Shown here in pieces: positions 54,606 to 63,966 of a DNA stretch of 64,000 bases. The DNA is taken from the NCBI GenBank assembly GCA_964390445.1, contig CAYMJJ010000003.1, forward strand, positions 13,170 through 77,169, read 5' to 3'. The position numbers and the translations under genes are program-made. The notes beneath the pieces are model-generated. The model was given only the letters and a program-made list of their open reading frames with translations, was not told the origin of the DNA and did not search any database. This DNA comes from Anderseniella sp964390445. Lineage in GTDB: Bacteria; Pseudomonadota; Alphaproteobacteria; Rhizobiales; Aestuariivirgaceae. Position 1 is the first letter of the stretch. The number at the start of each line of letters is the position of its first letter.

Positions 54606-56138
54606 TCAGGCGGCGAGCTGGAAACTGGCCAGCCGCTGCCGGTAACTGACGGCTTCAGCAACGTTCAGCCGAGAAACGCCACCGTTACCATCAAGGTCCG
54701 CCAGCGTACGCGCCAGCCGCAGTACCCGGTGATAACCGCGGGCTGAGAGATTCAAGGCGTTGGCTGCGTCCGTGAGCAAGGCCAGCCCTGATGCGTCAGG
54801 CCGCGCAAGCTGTTCGAGCAATGCGCCGTCGAGATGGGCGTTGGTGCGCATGTCCGGCCGTCCCAGCCTTTCGAAGCGGTCACGCTGGATGGCGCGGGCA
54901 GCAGCCACGCGGGCGGCCACCTCGGCCGAGCCTTCGGCAGGTGGCGGCAAGGTCAGGTCGCCGGCCCGCACCGCCGACAGCTCGATCTGGATGTCCATGC
55001 GATCAATCAGCGGACCCGAAATCCGCGCCTGGTAGTCGCCAGCGCAACGGGGTCCGCGCTTGCAAACATGGCCCGGCTCACCGGCCATGCCGCACTTGCA
55101 GGGGTTCATGGCCGCAACCAGCTGGAAGCGGGCCGGGTAAGAGACATGGTGATTGGCGCGGGCGATGACCGCTTCACCAGATTCCATTGGCTGGCGCAGG
55201 GCTTCGAGTGCGCGCGGCTGGAACTCAGGCAATTCATCGAGGAACAGTACGCCGTTGTGGGCAAGCACCATCTCTCCGGGCAAGGCACGATGGCCACCGC
55301 CCACCAGCGCGGCCTGCGAGGCTGAATGATGGGGCGCGCGATAGGGACGAACGGTGGTCAGGCCACTGTTGCGCAATTCGCCCGCAACCGAGGCAATAGT
55401 CGAGACCTCGAGCATTTCTGCGGCGTCCATCGGTGGCAGAATTGACGGCATGCGGGACGCCAGCATGGATTTGCCGGCACCGGGCGGGCCCACCATCAAC
55501 AGGTGATGGCCGCCAGCCGCAGCCACTTCCAGCGCGCGCTTGGCGCTTTCCTGGCCCTTCACGTCCTTGAGGTCAGGCATCGCCCCGGTTGTTGTCGCGA
55601 TCCTTGCCACTGGACGGGCCAGCACCTGCGTACCCTTCATGTGGTTCAATACCTGGATCAATGACCCGACGGCCAGAATGTCCAGATCCTCCGATGCCCA
55701 GGCCGCTTCCGGTCCGCATTCGTGCGGGCAGATCAGCCCTAGATCGCGACCGGTGGCCGCCATCGCGGCCGGCAGCACGCCGTTGACCGGCTCGACCTTG
55801 CCGTCCAGTGACAACTCGCCCAAGACCAGGTAGCGGCTGGTGAAATCAGCCGGCAGAATGCCCATGGCGGTCAGCAGCCCGACGGCGATGGGCAGGTCGT
55901 AATGGCTGCCCTCCTTGGGAAGATCGGCCGGTGCGAGGTTGACGGTGATACGCTTGGCCGGCAACGCAAGGCCGATGGCAGACAGCGCTGCCCGCACCCG
56001 TTCACGGCTCTCTCCCACCGCCTTGTCACCCAGGCCAACCACGGAGAAAGCGACGATGCCGGACGCCATGTGAACCTGCACATCGACCGGCACGGCCTCC
56101 ATGCCCCTGAACGCCACTGTTGCTACCCGCGCGACCAT
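54606..56138 (-). CDS. comM: YifB/ComM family AAA+ Mg-chelatase-like ATPase
   Basis: 510 residues: an N-terminal Lon-protease-like fold (VPVDVQVHMASGIVAFSVVG), Walker A MVGPPGAGKSMLASRMPSIL (about 218), Walker B GVLFLDELPEF, a Cys cluster (NPCKCGMAGEPG) and a C-terminal Mg_chelatase_C region. ComM in other bacteria is a branch-migration helicase used in natural transformation; whether this strain is competent cannot be told. It lies downstream of gshB, with 131 bp before the histidine kinase. Confidence 0.94.
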   Translation of the reverse strand: MVARVATVAFRGMEAVPVDVQVHMASGIVAFSVVGLGDKAVGESRERVRAALSAIGLALPAKRITVNLAPADLPKEGSHYDLPIAVGLLTAMGILPADFTSRYLVLGELSLDGKVEPVNGVLPAAMAATGRDLGLICPHECGPEAAWASEDLDILAVGSLIQVLNHMKGTQVLARPVARIATTTGAMPDLKDVKGQESAKRALEVAAAGGHHLLMVGPPGAGKSMLASRMPSILPPMDAAEMLEVSTIASVAGELRNSGLTTVRPYRAPHHSASQAALVGGGHRALPGEMVLAHNGVLFLDELPEFQPRALEALRQPMESGEAVIARANHHVSYPARFQLVAAMNPCKCGMAGEPGHVCKRGPRCAGDYQARISGPLIDRMDIQIELSAVRAGDLTLPPPAEGSAEVAARVAAARAIQRDRFERLGRPDMRTNAHLDGALLEQLARPDASGLALLTDAANALNLSARGYHRVLRLARTLADLDGNGGVSRLNVAEAVSYRQRLASFQLAA

Positions 56139-56220
56139 GCGCCCGCCTCCTGAAGCTGACTCTCAGTCAACATACAGGAACAAGCACGTACGTCAAGAAC
56201 AGAAAGGGAACGACATGCCG

Positions 56221-57162
56221 CTAGCCGATGCGAGCCTCGATGGCGTCCCAGACCAGCGCGGCAAGATCTGCCCCACCGAACCTCTTGACCTCGCGAATGC
56301 CGGTGGGCGACGTCACATTGATCTCGGTCATGTAGCCGCCGATGACGTCAATGCCGACGAAGATCAGTCCGCGCCGCTTCAGGTCCGGGCCAATCGCCGC
56401 GCAGATTTCGCGCTCCCTGTCGGTCAGTTCCGATGGCTCGGGCCGGCCGCCAACGTGCATGTTGGAGCGGGTCTCACCGAGCGCCGGAACACGATTGATT
56501 GCCCCGACCGGCTCGCCCTCGACCAGGATGATGCGCTTGTCGCCCTTTCTGACGTCGGGTAGATAGCGCTGGGCGATGAACGGTTCGCGGAAGGCTTGCG
56601 TGAACATTTCCATCAGCGAGGCGAAGTTCTCGTCGCCATGCGCCAGGCGGAACACGCCGGCACCCCCATTGCCGTACAGCGGTTTCAGGATGATGTCGCC
56701 GTGCTCTTCGCGAAACGCGGCCAGCCGGGCAGGATCACGCGAGATCAGGGTCGGCGGCATGAAGTCGGTGTACTGCAGCACGTACAGTTTTTCAGGCGCA
56801 TTGCGCACCTCTGCCGGGTCATTTACGACCAGCGTCTTCGGATGGATCGCCTCCAGCATGTGCGTGTAGGTGATGTAGTTCATGTCGAACGGCGGGTCCT
56901 GCCGCATCAGCACGGCATCAAAGCCCGACAGGTCCTCCAGACGATGTTCGCCAGCCTTGAAGTGATTGCCAACCTCGTCGCGCACTCGAAGATCTGCCCC
57001 GGTGGCGCACAGCGTTCCGTCCCGCAAGGCCAGCGTGTCAGCATGATAGACAAACAGCGAATGCCCGCGCGCCTGCGCCTCGAGCATCAATGCAAACGTT
57101 GAATCGCCCCGGATGTCGATCCGCTCGACGGGGTCCATCTGGACGGCAACCCTGAGGTTCAT
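56221..57162 (-). CDS. gshB: Glutathione synthetase
   Basis: ATP-grasp ligase joining gamma-glutamylcysteine and glycine. The 313 residues match the prokaryotic GshB: MNLRVAVQMDPVERIDIRGD at the N-terminus, LMRQDPPFDMNYITYTHMLE, LKPLYGNGGAGVFRLAHGDE for ATP and YLPDVRKGDKRIILVEGEPV near the end. It follows rsmI-yraN on the same strand, a grouping seen in rhizobia. Confidence 0.97.
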   Translation of the reverse strand: MNLRVAVQMDPVERIDIRGDSTFALMLEAQARGHSLFVYHADTLALRDGTLCATGADLRVRDEVGNHFKAGEHRLEDLSGFDAVLMRQDPPFDMNYITYTHMLEAIHPKTLVVNDPAEVRNAPEKLYVLQYTDFMPPTLISRDPARLAAFREEHGDIILKPLYGNGGAGVFRLAHGDENFASLMEMFTQAFREPFIAQRYLPDVRKGDKRIILVEGEPVGAINRVPALGETRSNMHVGGRPEPSELTDREREICAAIGPDLKRRGLIFVGIDVIGGYMTEINVTSPTGIREVKRFGGADLAALVWDAIEARIG

Positions 57163-57183
57163 GTGAAACTGTCTCCGGCTCGG

Positions 57184-57567
57184 CTACTGGTCGTCAGCAG
57201 CAAACGCATTGGCAAGATGAAGCGGCCACTGGTAGGGCGTCACCAGGACGATGTCAAAGCGGCAATCACAGTCCGATGCAGCGGGGTTTTCGCCGAGCCA
57301 GTGATGTGCAGCCGTGACAATGCGGCGGCGCTGGTGCGGACTGACCGATGCGACTGCTTCATCGGTGCTTGCGCGTGCCTTGACCTCGACGAACGCAATC
57401 ACGCTTCCCTTCCGGACGACAAGATCAATCTCGCCCGCCGGCGACTTCCAGCGCCGGTCCAGCACCCGGTATCCCTTCAACCTCAGCATGAGCGCTGCGC
57501 GGGCCTCGGCGGTGTGGCCACGGCGTTCAGCCTGCTGGCGTTTTCGCGATGTATCGCGGGCTTTCAT
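57184..57567 (-). CDS. YraN-family (UPF0102) predicted endonuclease-like protein
   Basis: 127 residues with the restriction-endonuclease-like core GHTAEARAALMLRLKGYRVL, SPAGEIDLVVRKGSVIAFVE and VKARASTDEAV, typical of UPF0102. The Glu-Asp...Glu-x-Lys pattern is kept. The biological role is not established. The ATG overlaps the rsmI stop as ATGA and gshB follows after 21 nt. Confidence 0.9.
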   Translation of the reverse strand: MKARDTSRKRQQAERRGHTAEARAALMLRLKGYRVLDRRWKSPAGEIDLVVRKGSVIAFVEVKARASTDEAVASVSPHQRRRIVTAAHHWLGENPAASDCDCRFDIVLVTPYQWPLHLANAFAADDQ

Positions 57568-58460
57568 GCCTCACCCTTCAGCTTCATGGCGAGATCATAG
57601 AGGTCTGCGCGAGTCTTGCGTGTTTCACGCGCCAGTTGTGCCGCTGCCTTGCTGGCCGAATTCGTCTTCAGCAGCTCGGTCAGCCGCTCCTCGAGATCTG
57701 CCTCATCTGCAACAGGTGCCGCATCTGGCGGACCGACCACAATTGTGATCTCGCCCTTCACCGATCCGCGTGCTTGCAATTGTTCGACAATCTCTCCGGG
57801 CGTTCCACGCAGAACCTCCTGATGCAGTTTGGTCAGCTCGCGGGTGACGGCAACCTGCCGGCCAGGCAACACTTCGACCATGTCGGCCAGGCTTGCGGCG
57901 AGCCGGTTGGCGCTTTCAAAGAAAATCAGGGTGGCGGGCACGTTTGCCAGTTCAGTCAAGATTGCCTTGCGCTGGCCGGGTCGAGCTGGAAGAAAGCCTG
58001 CAAACATGAACCTGTCCGTCGGCAGGCCCGACAATACCAATGCCGTCACCGGCGCGGTCGGACCGGGTATCACGTCAACGGGTATGTCCAGCGCAATGCT
58101 GTCACGGACCAGCTTGTAGCCCGGGTCTGATACAGCTGGCATGCCCGCGTCCGAGACCAGCACGACGCGACCTCCAGACTGCAGCTGCTCCAAGATGGCG
58201 GGGCGCACCTGCGAGGCATTGTGGTCGTGGTAGGGCCTCATTCTGGTGGCAATGGAAAACCTGCCCAACAGACGCGACGTGACGCGGGTATCTTCACAAA
58301 GTATCACATCTGCTGCTGCCAGAGCAGACAACGCCCGAAAAGAAATATCTCCAAGGTTGCCCAGCGGCGTCGCGACAAGGTGCAGGCCGGAAACCAGCGG
58401 ACGGGCAGTGAAAGTCGCTCCGTCAACGGTAAATTGCGGCTTCAGGTTGTCATCAGGCAT
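57564..58460 (-). CDS. rsmI: 16S rRNA (cytidine1402-2'-O)-methyltransferase
   Basis: Tetrapyrrole-methylase-fold enzyme that 2'-O-methylates C1402 in the ribosomal decoding centre. The 298 residues show LHLVATPLGNLGDISFRALS, VILCEDTRVTSRLLGRF, VLVSDAGMPAVSDPGYKLVR and VIPGPTAPVTALVLSGLPTD. It is divergent from the LpoA-like gene across 113 bp with no clear promoter motifs. Confidence 0.96.
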   Translation of the reverse strand: MPDDNLKPQFTVDGATFTARPLVSGLHLVATPLGNLGDISFRALSALAAADVILCEDTRVTSRLLGRFSIATRMRPYHDHNASQVRPAILEQLQSGGRVVLVSDAGMPAVSDPGYKLVRDSIALDIPVDVIPGPTAPVTALVLSGLPTDRFMFAGFLPARPGQRKAILTELANVPATLIFFESANRLAASLADMVEVLPGRQVAVTRELTKLHQEVLRGTPGEIVEQLQARGSVKGEITIVVGPPDAAPVADEADLEERLTELLKTNSASKAAAQLARETRKTRADLYDLAMKLKGEA

Positions 58461-58573
58461 GGTTTTTGCTGAACCTGGATCGTTTGAAACATGCCGCGAA
58501 TGCAGCTAAGGAAAACGTAGAAGTCGAACGGGTCACAGCCTGAATTGTCCTGGGCGACACAAACGGGGATATC

Positions 58574-59812
58574 ATGAACTTCAAGACCATGCCGCGCAAC
58601 ACGCTCAAAATTTGCCTCAAGTTACTGGCCGTGTCATTCATCGCGGTGTTCTTGCAAGCCTGCTCGACGGGCGGCGTCAACGTGGGCGGTCTGTTCAAGG
58701 ATGACAAGCCCGGTGCCGGCCAGTCGCAGACCGCCGATCAGAACCCCTCCACTCCTCCCGTTTCCAGCGGCCCAATCAAGGTAGCGCTGCTGCTACCATT
58801 GTCAGCGCCCGGTCAGACTGCAGTGATCGGCAAGGCCCTGAAGAATGCAGCCGAAGCTGCCTTGCTGGATGCCGGCAGCCAGAATGTACAGTTGATCACC
58901 AAGGACACCCAGGGCAACGCAGACGGCGCACGGGTTGCCGCCAACGCCGCACTCAATGAAGGAGCCGGGCTTATTCTCGGGCCCTTGTTGTCGGCGGAAG
59001 TTCAAACCGTCGCCCCCATCGCTCGCCAGCGGGGCGTGCCGGTGATTGCGTTTTCCTCGGTTGCCAGCGTCGCTGGCAACGGCGTTTACCTGATGAGCTT
59101 TCTGCCCGGCGAGGAAGTCGCGAACCTGATCCGATATGCCAGCCAGCAGGGCATCCGCAGCATTGCAGCGATGATTCCGCAAAGCGCGTATGGCAGTGCC
59201 ATAGAACAGTCGCTGATCGAAGCAGCCGGCCGCGCCGGCATCCAGATCGTGGCAAACGACCGGTTTGGCCGCAATGCAACAGCAGTAAACAGTACCGGAC
59301 AAGCGGTTGCCGGCAAGATCGCCAACCCGACCAACAACATCCAGGCACTGTTCCTGCCCGAAGGCGGTGAGATGCTGGCAGCAGCCACCAATGCGCTGGC
59401 AAATTCCGGCTTGCAGTCCGGCAGGATCAGAATGCTTGGGACCGGCCTGTGGGATGAACGCGCCACATCGTCGATCGCGCTGATGAACGGTGGCTGGTAC
59501 GCGGGCGTATCGCCGGCGCTGGTTGACCGCTTTGATGCCCGGTACCGGCAGGCCTATGGCAATTCGCCACCGCGTATCGCAAGCCTTGCCTATGATGCTG
59601 TCAGCCTTGCCATCATCGTCAGTGGCAACGCGCCTGGTGGCCGGGTTGCGGCCAGTGCAATCACCAATCCGGAAGGCTTCAAGGGCGTCAACGGCCTGTT
59701 CCGGTTCAGGCAATCGGGACAGATTCAGCGCGGGCTCTCGATCCTCGAGGTAACATCCACCGGACCACGCGAAATCGCCCCGGCCCCAGAGCGTTTCAGC
59801 GCAGGGCTTTGA
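58574..59812 (+). CDS. LpoA-like lipoprotein (penicillin-binding protein activator, LppC family)
   Basis: Outer-membrane lipoprotein candidate: basic N-terminus, hydrophobic stretch and lipobox LQAC with lipidated Cys30. A Pro/Ser-rich linker and a periplasmic-binding-protein fold follow (IKVALLLPLSAPGQTAVIGK; GAGLILGPLLSAEVQTVAPI; ARQRGVPVIAFSSVASVAGN). In gammaproteobacteria LpoA activates PBP1A; a class A PBP is encoded in this window at 1516-3666, though linkage is not evidence of pairing. The 412 residues lack the N-terminal TPR part of E. coli LpoA. Its 3' end overlaps convergent hemW by 17 nt. Confidence 0.85.
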   Translation: MNFKTMPRNTLKICLKLLAVSFIAVFLQACSTGGVNVGGLFKDDKPGAGQSQTADQNPSTPPVSSGPIKVALLLPLSAPGQTAVIGKALKNAAEAALLDAGSQNVQLITKDTQGNADGARVAANAALNEGAGLILGPLLSAEVQTVAPIARQRGVPVIAFSSVASVAGNGVYLMSFLPGEEVANLIRYASQQGIRSIAAMIPQSAYGSAIEQSLIEAAGRAGIQIVANDRFGRNATAVNSTGQAVAGKIANPTNNIQALFLPEGGEMLAAATNALANSGLQSGRIRMLGTGLWDERATSSIALMNGGWYAGVSPALVDRFDARYRQAYGNSPPRIASLAYDAVSLAIIVSGNAPGGRVAASAITNPEGFKGVNGLFRFRQSGQIQRGLSILEVTSTGPREIAPAPERFSAGL

Positions 59813-60974
59813 GCACGACCTGCTCGATGACGGCGTTAAGCACCTGGCGGCCTCGCGGCGTCGCAACGAGATGTTCACCAGCGAGCCCCGGTTCAACCAC
59901 CAGGAACCCTCCGGCAACCAGGTCACTGACAGCAGCCAGTTCGATGGGCTTGCCGCGGTATTTCTCGATTCGGGCGAGTGGCAGCCCCTCCAGTGTCCGA
60001 AGACCCATCAGCACGCACTCGGCAGCAGCCTCACTGCGCTCAATGGCGGCATCCTCCACCAGGCCATTGCCTTGCGAGCGCACCATCGACAACCAGGTCT
60101 CTGGGTTGGATTCTGTTAACAGCGCATGGCGGCTGCCATCAGCCGAGGCGAGCCGTCCATGTGCGCCGGGGCCAACGCCGGCATACTCACCATAGCGCCA
60201 GTACAGCATGTTGTGACGGCACTCGTTGCCGGGACGCGCATGGTTGGACACCTCGTAGGCGTTAAGGCCCGCTGCTTCAGTGAGTTCTTGCGTCAGCTCG
60301 AACAGCTCAGTGCCGCTGTCTTCATCGGGCACCACCAGTAAACCGGCTTTCTCGAGATCGAAGTAGGCTGTGCCAGGCTCGATGGTGAGTTGATACAGCG
60401 ACATATGCCCGTCCTGCTCGCCCAGCGCACGGCTGAGCTCTTCACGCCATCCCGCCGCTGTCTGGCGGGGACGGGCATAGATCAGGTCGAACGATGTGCG
60501 GGGAAAGACCTTGCGCGCCAGCGCGAAGGCCGCAAGGGCTTCATCGGCGGTGTGCTGGCGACCTAGCGCCTTGAGGGCTTGATCATCGAGCGCCTGCACC
60601 CCCACCGACGCCCGGTTGACACCGGCCTGCCGGTAGCCGCGAAAATTGCCAGCCTCAATGCTGGTAGGATTGGCCTCCAGCGTGATCTCCACGTCCGGCG
60701 CGACGGACCAGAGTTGAGACACCTTGTCAATCACGCTTGCGACGGCAGCCGGCGGCATCAGCGAGGGCGTGCCGCCGCCGAAGAAGATGCTGGTGACCTC
60801 GCGCCCCGGCGCATGGGCCGCAAACCAGTCAAGCTCTTGTACAAGGCCTTGCGCAAAAGATGTTGCATCAACCCCGCCATGGCGCACATGCGAGTTGAAG
60901 TCACAATAAGGACACTTGGCCTTACAGAACGGCCAGTGCACGTAAACACCAAACCCGGCCTCGATGTTTGCCAT
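59796..60974 (-). CDS. hemW: Radical SAM heme chaperone HemW
   Basis: Formerly annotated as oxygen-independent coproporphyrinogen III oxidase. I chose the ATG at 60974 (MANIEAGFGVYVHWPFCKAK), giving 392 residues. The frame extends upstream over rdgB but without homology. The cluster motif is C17-x3-C21-x2-C24 in FCKAKCPYCDFNSH, with FFGGGTPSLMPP next and a HemN C-terminal domain. It begins 2 nt after rdgB. Confidence 0.95.
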   Translation of the reverse strand: MANIEAGFGVYVHWPFCKAKCPYCDFNSHVRHGGVDATSFAQGLVQELDWFAAHAPGREVTSIFFGGGTPSLMPPAAVASVIDKVSQLWSVAPDVEITLEANPTSIEAGNFRGYRQAGVNRASVGVQALDDQALKALGRQHTADEALAAFALARKVFPRTSFDLIYARPRQTAAGWREELSRALGEQDGHMSLYQLTIEPGTAYFDLEKAGLLVVPDEDSGTELFELTQELTEAAGLNAYEVSNHARPGNECRHNMLYWRYGEYAGVGPGAHGRLASADGSRHALLTESNPETWLSMVRSQGNGLVEDAAIERSEAAAECVLMGLRTLEGLPLARIEKYRGKPIELAAVSDLVAGGFLVVEPGLAGEHLVATPRGRQVLNAVIEQVVLKALR

Positions 60975-60976
60975 GA

Positions 60977-61600
60977 TCAGCCCTGGCCGCCAGCGCCCTT
61001 GAGGGCGCTCACGAGCTGGGCAAATGCGCGGGCACGATGCGACATGGCGTGCTTGGCAGCCGGGTCCATTTCGCCGAAGGTAATGTCGAAGCCATCGGGC
61101 TGAAAAACCGGGTCGTAGCCAAAGCCCTTGTCGCCGCGGGCCGGCCATACCAAGACGCCGTGCACCTCGCCGCGAAACACCAGCGATGGCAGACCCGGTA
61201 TGGCCAGGCACAGTGCGCAAACAAAATGCGCCTTGCGCTGATCAGCTGACAGTGCGTAGCGATCGCGCAGCTCGTGTTCGACCTTGCGCATGGCCATCTG
61301 GAAATCCTTTGCCGGGCCCGCCCAGCGCGCCGAGTAGATGCCCGGCGCACCGCCGAGTGCATCCACGCACAGTCCTGAGTCATCGGACAGTGCCGCCAGT
61401 CCGCTTGCGCTTGCGGCCGCTTCCGCCTTGAGCCGCGCATTGCCTTCAAAACTGTCTTCGGTTTCGTCGGGCTCCGGTAGCCCGAGCTCACCTGCTGAAA
61501 CGGTGGTCAGGCCCAGCGGCGCCAGAAGATCACCGATCTCGCGCACCTTGCCCGTGTTGTGGCTGGCGACGACCAGTTTGCTGGATGGAAGTTCAATCAT
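60977..61600 (-). CDS. rdgB: XTP/dITP pyrophosphatase (RdgB/HAM1)
   Basis: Removes non-canonical purine nucleotides such as ITP and XTP from the pool. The 207 residues show LVVASHNTGKVREIGDLLAP, ALSDDSGLCVDALGGAPGIY, SARWAGPAKD, GFGYDPVFQPDG and the C-terminal SHRARAFAQL. Its ATG overlaps the stop of the VOC-family gene as ATGA. The order rph-(VOC)-rdgB-hemW is the usual cluster except for the insertion. Confidence 0.97.
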   Translation of the reverse strand: MIELPSSKLVVASHNTGKVREIGDLLAPLGLTTVSAGELGLPEPDETEDSFEGNARLKAEAAASASGLAALSDDSGLCVDALGGAPGIYSARWAGPAKDFQMAMRKVEHELRDRYALSADQRKAHFVCALCLAIPGLPSLVFRGEVHGVLVWPARGDKGFGYDPVFQPDGFDITFGEMDPAAKHAMSHRARAFAQLVSALKGAGGQG

Positions 61601-62007
61601 TGCAGTCCCCAGATGGCAGGTTCGGCAAACTCGACACTGTTGCCCGCCGGATCACGAAAATACAGCGAGTACCCGCCTCTGGGCCACTCGAACTCAGCCT
61701 CAATCCCGATGCCCTTCGATGCCAGCCGTTCACGCCATTGGTCGATCTCGGCCCGGGTGGCTCGAAAGCAGACGTGCCCAGGTCCGCGCGCTCCGTGAGG
61801 TGGTACCGGCGGGTCGGACTTGCCATCCTGCGCCTCGGTAACATCCGGATTGAACACCAGGAGCATCTGCCGGCCGCAACTGAACATCACCGTGTGACCG
61901 TCCACCTTCCAGTACACATCCAGACCCAGCACTTCACCATAGAACCGCTCTGCCGCATCGATGTCGTCGGCGTACAGGACGGTTTCAAGGATGGCTTCGG
62001 GTTGCAT
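61597..62007 (-). CDS. VOC-family (glyoxalase/bleomycin-resistance fold) protein
   Basis: 136 residues with the paired beta-alpha-beta-beta-beta pattern of the vicinal oxygen chelate fold: ETVLYADDIDAAERFYGEVL at the start, GPGHVCFRATRAEIDQW in the middle and GGYSLYFRDPAGNSVEFAEP at the end, with metal-ligand-like His and Glu. The substrate is unknown. It starts 9 nt downstream of rph and overlaps rdgB by 4 nt, so it is co-translated with housekeeping genes where I do not expect it. Confidence 0.88.
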   Translation of the reverse strand: MQPEAILETVLYADDIDAAERFYGEVLGLDVYWKVDGHTVMFSCGRQMLLVFNPDVTEAQDGKSDPPVPPHGARGPGHVCFRATRAEIDQWRERLASKGIGIEAEFEWPRGGYSLYFRDPAGNSVEFAEPAIWGLQ

Positions 62008-62016
62008 CGTACCTGT

Positions 62017-62736
62017 CTAGCTTCGTTGCACTGCCGCCTTTTGCAGTGCTACCAGTTCACCGATGCCGGTCTTCGCCAATGCCAGAAGCTGCATCAGTTC
62101 GTCTTCGCTGAAAGGCACGCCTTCTGCAGTGCCCTGTATCTCCACGATACCACCTGACCCGGTGATCACGAAATTCGCATCGGTTTCGGCGGTCGAGTCC
62201 TCGGCATAATCAAGGTCGGCAACCGGAGTGCCCTCATAGATGCCGCACGACACGGCCGCCACGTGATCGATCAGCGGTGATATCTCCAGGCTGCCGTCGG
62301 CCAGCAGCTTTGAAACGCAGTCGTGCAAGGCAACCCACGCGCCGGTGATGGCAGCCGTCCGGGTGCCGCCATCGGCCTGGATGACGTCGCAATCGACGGT
62401 GATCTGGCGCTCGCCGAGCTTTTCCATGTCCACCACGGAGCGAAGGCTGCGGCCGATCAGGCGCTGGATCTCCTGGGTGCGGCCTGACTGCTTGCCTGCG
62501 GTCGCCTCACGGCGCATGCGTGAGCCGGTGGAGCGGGGCAGCATGCCATATTCGGCGGTTACCCAGCCCTTGCCGCCACCACGCATCCACGGTGGCACCC
62601 GGTCTTCAAGGCTGGCCGTGCACAGCACGTGGGTATTGCCGAACTTCACCAGGCACGAGCCTTCGGCGTGCAGCGATACATTGCGCTCCAGGCTGACGTC
62701 TCGCATCTGGCCGGGCGTTCTGCCGGAAGGTCTCAT
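62017..62736 (-). CDS. rph: Ribonuclease PH
   Basis: Phosphorolytic 3' exonuclease that trims tRNA and other RNAs. The 239 residues match throughout: MRPSGRTPGQMRDVSLERNV, GWVTAEYGMLPRSTGSRMRR, IDHVAAVSCGIYEGTPVADL and a C-terminal MQLLALAKTGIGEL. First gene of the minus-strand run rph-VOC-rdgB-hemW and divergent from hrcA by 108 bp. Confidence 0.98.
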   Translation of the reverse strand: MRPSGRTPGQMRDVSLERNVSLHAEGSCLVKFGNTHVLCTASLEDRVPPWMRGGGKGWVTAEYGMLPRSTGSRMRREATAGKQSGRTQEIQRLIGRSLRSVVDMEKLGERQITVDCDVIQADGGTRTAAITGAWVALHDCVSKLLADGSLEISPLIDHVAAVSCGIYEGTPVADLDYAEDSTAETDANFVITGSGGIVEIQGTAEGVPFSEDELMQLLALAKTGIGELVALQKAAVQRS

Positions 62737-62844
62737 GGGATGAATGCTCCAAAACTTGAACCAGGGTTAAATCGTTGTCAGGCGCTGGTGTACAGCCGTG
62801 AGCCGGAGCGTGCAACGCACTGACAGCGGAGATTGACGCTGCCT

Positions 62845-63966
62845 ATGGCCGCACCTAGATTCAGGAACAACAATGGATTGGATCGTGAACTCATGAAAGC
62901 GACTGATGATCGCCTTATGGAACTGTCCGTGCTCGACAAGCGTTCACGCGACATTTTCCGCAGGCTCGTGGAAACCTTCATCGAAACTGGTGTGCCGGTC
63001 GGGTCGCGCACCATTTCCAGAAACTTGCCGGTCGGGCTGTCGCCAGCCTCGATCCGCAACGTCATGTCCGATCTGGAAGAGGCCGGGCTGATCTATTCAC
63101 CGCACACCAGCGCCGGGCGCATTCCCACAGAAACCGGTCTGCGTTTCTTCGTTGACGCGCTGATGGAGGTCGGCCGGCTGACCAATGACGAACGTGCCCA
63201 GATCGATGCGCAGATCGCTGGCCTCAACCGGGACAAGACAACCGACGACATGCTGGCCGATGCCACCAACCTTCTGTCGGGGCTGTCGAGTTGCGCCGGG
63301 CTGGTCTTGTCGACCAAGGTCAACACCCGGTTACGGCACATCGAATTTGTCAGCATCAATCCGTCGCGGGCGCTGGTGATCATGGTCAGCGAGGACGGAA
63401 CCGTGGAAAATCGCACCGTCGAGATTCCGCGCGGATTGCCGCCGTCCACCCTCACCGAAGTCAGCAACTTTCTCAACAGCCGGTGCCAGGGCCTGACCCT
63501 CGCGGAACTGCGCGAGAAACTGGGAGATCAGCTTGAGACAGTTAAGAGCGAGCTGGATTCACTTGCTGCCCGCGTCATCGAGGCCGGGCTGGCAGTTTGG
63601 TCCGATGACGCTGGCGACGGCAAGCGATCGCTGATCGTGCGGGGCCGCGCCAAGCTGATTGACGACAACGCCCATGCAAGCGACATCGACCGCATTCGCC
63701 AATTGTTCGATGATCTGGAATCCAAGAAGGATGTGATCAGCCTGCTGGGCCTGGCCGAGGCTGGCGAAGGAGTGCGGATATTCATCGGCGCGGAAACGAA
63801 ACTCTTCTCACTGTCCGGGTCATCGTTGATCGTCTCGCCCTACAGCGATGCCAACAACAAGGTCGTGGGCGTGCTGGGCGTGGTCGGGCCAACCCGGCTC
63901 AATTACTCCCGCATCGTGCCCATGGTGGATTACACGGCACAGGCCATTGGCCGACTGATCTCTTGA
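62845..63966 (+). CDS. hrcA: Heat-inducible transcription repressor HrcA
   Basis: Represses groESL and dnaK-type heat-shock operons by binding CIRCE elements. From the ATG at 62845 (MAAPRFRNNNGLDRELMKAT) the 373 residues contain the N-terminal winged helix (RDIFRRLVETFIETGVPVGS; LSPASIRNVMSDLEEAGLIY; SPHTSAGRIPTETGLRFFVD) and a GAF-like C-terminal domain. A TTG at 62833 or a later ATG at 62893 are alternatives. GGAG lies about 13 nt upstream. No CIRCE repeat is visible before it. grpE would be expected next, outside the window. Confidence 0.95.
   Translation: MAAPRFRNNNGLDRELMKATDDRLMELSVLDKRSRDIFRRLVETFIETGVPVGSRTISRNLPVGLSPASIRNVMSDLEEAGLIYSPHTSAGRIPTETGLRFFVDALMEVGRLTNDERAQIDAQIAGLNRDKTTDDMLADATNLLSGLSSCAGLVLSTKVNTRLRHIEFVSINPSRALVIMVSEDGTVENRTVEIPRGLPPSTLTEVSNFLNSRCQGLTLAELREKLGDQLETVKSELDSLAARVIEAGLAVWSDDAGDGKRSLIVRGRAKLIDDNAHASDIDRIRQLFDDLESKKDVISLLGLAEAGEGVRIFIGAETKLFSLSGSSLIVSPYSDANNKVVGVLGVVGPTRLNYSRIVPMVDYTAQAIGRLIS

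Noticed and set aside
62737..62844. CIRCE element upstream of hrcA
   Set aside because: No TTAGCACTC-N9-GAGTGCTAA or near variant was found in the rph-hrcA gap.
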